A stretch of 9,898 nucleotides of DNA from CAYYRI01 sp964474185 (lineage in GTDB: Bacteria; Patescibacteriota; Minisyncoccia; Minisyncoccales; RBG-13-42-11), in NCBI GenBank assembly GCA_964474185.1, contig CAYYRI010000016.1, forward strand, positions 1 through 9,898, read 5' to 3'. A program made the translations under genes and the position numbers. A model generated the notes under the pieces. That model was not told the DNA's origin. It saw nothing but the letters and a program-made list of their open reading frames with translations, and did not search any database. Below are positions 6,274-9,898 of the stretch, in pieces (position 1 is the first letter of the stretch; every line of letters starts with the position of its first letter).

Positions 6274-9200
6274 GTTTTTTCTATTATTTCTTCTATTTCT
6301 TCGCAGATTAACTTCGGGACGCCGTCTCTCGAATCCATTCTCCCCGAAACCATGACGATTTTATTTTCTTGGAAAACCGCAGGATTCCTTTCTATAATTC
6401 CCGGAAAGACGACGACCTCAATCCTGTCGCTTAAATCTTCCAGATTGACGAAAAGCATGGGTTTGCCCGTCCTGGTTACTATTTTCTTGATTCCCGCGAT
6501 TATTCCTCCGACTCTGACTTTTTGCCGGGATCTGGGATTTGAAATTGTAGATATCGCCACCACTTTATTTTCGAAAACGTGCTGGAATCCCTTTAGGGGA
6601 TGGCTACTCACAAAAAGCCCCAGTAATTCTTTTTCCCAGGTTAATTTTTCTTTTTCCGAGGCGGGGGTGGCCGTAAGAAGGCGGACGTGATTATTGAATT
6701 GCATTCCGTCAAAAAGGCCGGTTTGCCCGTTTATTTTTGTTTTTTGGTTTTCTCTGGAATGCTCCAAAAGATTTTCCAGGCTGGAAAGAAGCTGGTTCCT
6801 TTCAGCCATTTTATCAAAAACTCCGGCTTTAATTAAGCTTTCCAGGGATTTTTTATTAAGATTTTTTGAATCGATTCTGGTGATGAAATCCTGGATTGAG
6901 GCATAAGGCCCGTGCGCTTTCCTTTCCTCGATAATAACTTCAACGATGTTCAGCCCCACATTCTTTATCGCCGACAATCCGAACCTTACCTGATTTTTTT
7001 TGGGGACAACCCCGAAAAAAGTGAAGCTCTCGTTTATATCCGGCGGCAAAACGACAATACCCATATTCTTGCATTCCTCGATCAGAACGGAAATCCTGTC
7101 TATGTCCGCCCTTTCGGAAGTCAAGAGAGCCGCCATGAATTCCGCCGGAAAAAGGGCTTTTAAGTAAGCTGTTTGATAGGCGATTGTGGCGTAAGCCGCG
7201 GCATGGGAACGGTTGAAGGAATAGCTGGCGAAAGGTTCGATCCAGTACCAGATTTTTTGGGCGATATCTTCCCTGACTTCGTTTTTTTTGCAGCCCGAGA
7301 TGAATTTTTCCTTCTGGGCCATTAATAATTTTCTTATTTTTTTACCGATGGCTTTTCTCAAAACGTCGGCTTCGGCCAGGCTGAATCCGGCCAATATCTG
7401 GGCGATTTTCATAATTTGTTCCTGGTAGAGGGGAATTCCGTAAGTATTTTCCAAAATAGGTTTCAGTTTCGGATGAAGATAATCTACCGCCTTTTTTTTA
7501 TTTTTACAGGCAATGTAGTCGGGTATCAACTGCATGGGTCCCGGCCGGTAAAGGGCGACCATGGCGATAATGTCTTCAAACTCGGTCGGCTTCAATTGTT
7601 TTAGATATCTTTGCATACCGTCGCTGTTGTGTACTAAAAATCCATTAGCCACAAAATTATTACCGGGAGATTGCATTACAATATCGTAGGTTTTTTCTTT
7701 GCCGCCGTATTTTATTTCTTTGACTTTGATAAAATTAAAACTTTGTTCGATAGGAATTTGAGGACATTCCCATTTAACTAAGTCTCTGTATTGCATAGCA
7801 AATTCGGCAAACTTAGTTTTATTAATCAAAACTAAATTAATATTAGGATATTGTCTCTCGAATAAATTCATTTTCTCTTGGTCTAAATCGTGAAACCAGC
7901 CCTTAATTTCATAGAAGGTATTCTGCTTAGGAACGTAAAAATCAGGCGTATAGTGTAAAATTTCGCCATTTCGTTTTGTTAATTGAAAAGTTTTCGGTTC
8001 ATATTGATAATGTAAATTACGAAGTTTTAAAATTCTGGCGAAATCTGCTTCCCAATTTGAACGGACATAATGACCCAAATCTGTTCTAAAGCCTCCTTTG
8101 CGATGAGGAGAAGGTTTCCCAAACATTGGATTTTTACTTCCTTTGGTCCTAACCGATATTATCTTTTTTAATTCTTTTGCTTTTTTCACTCCATGGATAT
8201 CTTCTAAAGTCCGGCCCAGTAGAGCTTTTGCTATTTTTTGTCCGGTGTTTTTTAATATCTCATTATTCTCGGCGGTAAGGCCATAATTCCAAGGTTTGCC
8301 GCCTCGTTGATAAAACCTTATCCTCGCTGCCCTTATTTTTTTCTTAGATTTTTCTTTACTCGGGTTTTTATAGAATTTTGCCGAACAACGATAACAAAAA
8401 TTGCTTTTTCCTTCTTTCTGTCCGTTTATTTGTTTTCCACATTTCTTACAAGTGTTATAAATTAAATGTTTTGCCTTTTGTTTTACCAAAATTTTTTCTC
8501 CTTGTTTAATATCTTCTAATTTTTTCCAGCCATTTTCAGTTAAGAAATAATGGTCTTTTGTTGTTTTGATATACCAATTGTTTTCAGCAACTAAAATGTA
8601 AATATCTTTTGTTCCACTTTCGAAGACGCCTTTTATTGGGTTTAAATGAGTTTTTCCTTCATCTAAATAAACCGAAGTCAGATTTTTTTTATTTTTACTC
8701 TTAAATAATTTTTCAATTGTAGTGTTAGAAACCATGGTTTCGCCAGATAAACATTCCAGCTGGAAGACTCCCACTGTTTCTCCTTTCTGCAACAATCTGT
8801 AAGTTTTTTTGTCGCCTTCGGGGATTTTTTCGATATCCAGACTTATTCCCTGGACTTTATAAATTCTGGCCAAGGTGTCTTCGATAATGGTCAGGTTTTT
8901 CAATCCCAAAAAGTCCATTTTCAAAAGCCCCAAATCTTCGATGGAATGCATTTCGTATTGGGTGACGATTACATCATCGTCCTGGGTAGGATGCTGGAGG
9001 GGGACTATGTCGTCCAAGGGAGTATCCGAGATGACGACTCCGCAAGCGTGGGTGGAAGCGTGGCGGGCGACCCCCTCTAATTTCTTGGCAAAGTCGATTA
9101 ATTTGCGCGCCTGTCCGTCATTTTCATAAAGAGAATGGAATTCGGGAACTTTTTTTAAAGTTTCGTCCAAAGTCAGGCCGAAAGGAATCATTTTGGCGAG

Positions 9201-9898
9201 ATGGTCACAATAGGTATATGTATAATTCAGGGCTCTTCCCACATCTCTGACCACGGCTCTGGCGGCCATCGTTCCGAAAGTGATAATCTGAGCCACCCTG
9301 TTGCGGCCGTATTTCTGAGCCACGTAATTTATCACTTCATCTCTTCTCCGGTCGGTAAAATCAAGGTCGATGTCGGGAAGAGAAATCCTTTCCGGATTTA
9401 AAAACCTCTCAAACAAGAGGTTGTATTTCAAAGGATCCACGTTCGTAATATTAAGCAAAAAAGCGACCAAAGAGCCTCCGACGCTTCCCCGGCCGGGGCC
9501 CACGACAATCCGGTTTTCTTTCGCCCAGTTGACGAAATCCTGGACGATCAGGAAATAAGAAGCAAAACCCGTCTGCTTAATTACTCCCAATTCGTAGTTT
9601 AATCTGTCTAAAACTTGTTTTTCCGGATTTTCGCCGAATCTTTTTTTCAGCCCCAGGGCGCAAAGTTCTTCCAGATAGTCATCTGGCGGTTTCCCCGAGG
9701 GAACGTGAAACTTGGGAAGCTGGACTTTGCCCAGTTCAAATTGGAAATTGCAAAGGTCAGCGACTTTTTGGGTATTGGTAATGGCTTCGGGCAAATCCTC
9801 GAAATCTTTTATCATTTCTTCAGGGCTTCTCATCGAGAAATCGTCGGCTTTCAAAGTCAGTCTTTCGGGATCGTTCGGATCCGCCCCGGTATTGATAA
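6270..9898 (-). CDS. dnaE: DNA polymerase III alpha subunit with internal intein; 5' end outside window
   Basis: This is the catalytic subunit of the replicative polymerase. The frame stays open to the right edge, encoding INTGADPNDPERLTLKADDF before the TTG at 9854, so that TTG is internal; about 300 N-terminal residues with most of the PHP domain are missing. Numbering from 9854, the palm has GPGRGSVGGSLVAF (119-132) and LPDIDLDF with catalytic D161 and D163; the third Asp is D314 in LLKMDFLGLKN. RHASTHACGVVIS lies at 264-276. GVFQLE ends at 367, where the intein begins; SDGMQRYLKQLKP resumes at 744, then VALYRPGPM (766-774). Residues 775-~1030 are fingers and helix-hairpin-helix regions, and an OB fold lies at ~1113-1152. 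It ends soon after the OB fold. Without the intein about 832 extein residues are visible and the motif reads GVFQLES. Start codon and promoter are out of view. Confidence 0.97.
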   Translation of the reverse strand, partial: INTGADPNDPERLTLKADDFSMRSPEEMIKDFEDLPEAITNTQKVADLCNFQFELGKVQLPKFHVPSGKPPDDYLEELCALGLKKRFGENPEKQVLDRLNYELGVIKQTGFASYFLIVQDFVNWAKENRIVVGPGRGSVGGSLVAFLLNITNVDPLKYNLLFERFLNPERISLPDIDLDFTDRRRDEVINYVAQKYGRNRVAQIITFGTMAARAVVRDVGRALNYTYTYCDHLAKMIPFGLTLDETLKKVPEFHSLYENDGQARKLIDFAKKLEGVARHASTHACGVVISDTPLDDIVPLQHPTQDDDVIVTQYEMHSIEDLGLLKMDFLGLKNLTIIEDTLARIYKVQGISLDIEKIPEGDKKTYRLLQKGETVGVFQLECLSGETMVSNTTIEKLFKSKNKKNLTSVYLDEGKTHLNPIKGVFESGTKDIYILVAENNWYIKTTKDHYFLTENGWKKLEDIKQGEKILVKQKAKHLIYNTCKKCGKQINGQKEGKSNFCYRCSAKFYKNPSKEKSKKKIRAARIRFYQRGGKPWNYGLTAENNEILKNTGQKIAKALLGRTLEDIHGVKKAKELKKIISVRTKGSKNPMFGKPSPHRKGGFRTDLGHYVRSNWEADFARILKLRNLHYQYEPKTFQLTKRNGEILHYTPDFYVPKQNTFYEIKGWFHDLDQEKMNLFERQYPNINLVLINKTKFAEFAMQYRDLVKWECPQIPIEQSFNFIKVKEIKYGGKEKTYDIVMQSPGNNFVANGFLVHNSDGMQRYLKQLKPTEFEDIIAMVALYRPGPMQLIPDYIACKNKKKAVDYLHPKLKPILENTYGIPLYQEQIMKIAQILAGFSLAEADVLRKAIGKKIRKLLMAQKEKFISGCKKNEVREDIAQKIWYWIEPFASYSFNRSHAAAYATIAYQTAYLKALFPAEFMAALLTSERADIDRISVLIEECKNMGIVVLPPDINESFTFFGVVPKKNQVRFGLSAIKNVGLNIVEVIIEERKAHGPYASIQDFITRIDSKNLNKKSLESLIKAGVFDKMAERNQLLSSLENLLEHSRENQKTKINGQTGLFDGMQFNNHVRLLTATPASEKEKLTWEKELLGLFVSSHPLKGFQHVFENKVVAISTISNPRSRQKVRVGGIIAGIKKIVTRTGKPMLFVNLEDLSDRIEVVVFPGIIERNPAVFQENKIVMVSGRMDSRDGVPKLICEEIEEIIEKT
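7626..8753 (-). mobile_element. In-frame intein in the DnaE GVFQLE/S motif (376 residues)
   Basis: The intein runs from Cys1 (TGT, 8753-8751) to the terminal Asn (AAC, 7628-7626), and the next codon, AGC, gives the +1 Ser. Block A is CLSGETMV. Block B is IKTTKDHYFLTENGWKKLED with the T-x-x-H signature. Blocks F and G are KTYDIVMQSPGNNFVANG and FLVHN/S with the penultimate His. All residues for class 1 protein splicing are present, so it is probably active. Excision joins GVFQLE to SDGM and restores the conserved polymerase motif. The splicing halves (intein residues ~1-89 and ~340-376) flank a ~247-residue insert. Hand counts of single 60-base lines give about 22-28% GC inside (7801, 8461, 8521) against 40-60% in flanking dnaE (7561, 8941, 9001, 9061), consistent with horizontal acquisition. 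Confidence 0.95.
7746..8486 (-). other. Endonuclease-like insert of the intein: zinc ribbon plus PD-(D/E)XK-like nuclease domain
   Basis: Numbering is by intein residue. A CxxC...CxxC zinc ribbon lies at 102-123 (C102, C105, C120, C123; about 8385-8450). A basic stretch follows with GGKPWNYGLT and KNPMFGKPSPHRKGG, which resemble NUMOD3-type DNA-binding repeats of homing endonucleases. Next comes a compact nuclease-like fold at about 223-323 (7785-8087): RSNWEADFARIL with E235, then TPDFYV with D271, and FYEIKGW with E282 and K284, that is PD-x(10)-E-x-K. A later Lys/Glu-rich helix and NINLVLINKTKF complete an alpha/beta pattern typical of PD-(D/E)XK nucleases. I see no LAGLIDADG motif. Its likely role is homing, by cutting intein-free dnaE at the GVFQLES codons. 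The catalytic motif is seen; the activity is inferred. Confidence 0.75.

Noticed and set aside
6208..6690. 160-residue plus-strand open frame
   Set aside because: It is antisense to the thrS start and the dnaE 3' end, both of which have clear family motifs. It has no recognisable features of its own.
7626..8753. Split or degenerate intein, or a second dnaE copy
   Set aside because: Both splicing halves and the insert are in one uninterrupted frame with all splice-junction residues, so it is a complete contiguous intein.
6270..9854. TTG at 9854 as the start of a 1194-residue dnaE
   Set aside because: The frame stays open upstream to the window edge and encodes typical alpha-subunit residues (INTGADPNDPERL). 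The PHP domain must also lie upstream, so this TTG is an internal Leu codon.

Overview
The window reads like part of a small, AT-leaning bacterial genome of the Candidate Phyla Radiation (Patescibacteria) type. This is an inference from gene content: a DUF5667-type exported protein carrying a Kazal domain, a threonyl-tRNA synthetase without its TGS domain, an intein-bearing DnaE, and very compact co-directional genes with few Shine-Dalgarno sites. UGA is used as a normal stop (the end of dnaE), which argues against the UGA=Gly code of Gracilibacteria/Absconditabacteria.

Every supportable gene is on the minus strand. Reading from the right edge leftward, the order is dnaE (5' end outside the window), thrS, an unrecognised membrane protein, a secreted DUF5667/Kazal protein, a 165-base structured non-coding gap, and a fused miaB-miaA gene whose 3' end runs off the left edge. 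dnaE and thrS overlap by ATGA. thrS and the membrane gene are 5 nt apart, and the membrane and Kazal genes are 44 nt apart, so these four could be one transcription unit. The gap before miaB-miaA holds two inverted-repeat structures and is the likely operon boundary.

Three things stand out. First, one uninterrupted reading frame joins a MiaB radical-SAM methylthiotransferase directly to a MiaA prenyltransferase. This puts both steps of ms2i6A37 tRNA modification on one polypeptide, with MiaA in the place where MiaB normally has its TRAM domain. Second, DnaE (the replicative polymerase alpha subunit) is interrupted by a 376-residue intein in its GVFQLE/S motif. The intein's central insert has no visible LAGLIDADG motif and instead looks like a zinc ribbon plus a PD-(D/E)XK nuclease. 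Third, a 33-bp palindromic sequence occurs twice, once just upstream of miaB-miaA and once inside its MiaA coding part, where it appears to add about 17 in-frame residues, much like a Rickettsia palindromic element.

The genes cover replication (DnaE), translation (ThrRS and tRNA A37 modification) and the cell surface or membrane (two proteins of unknown role). No tRNA, rRNA, CRISPR array or insertion sequence is visible, and no plus-strand gene is credible.
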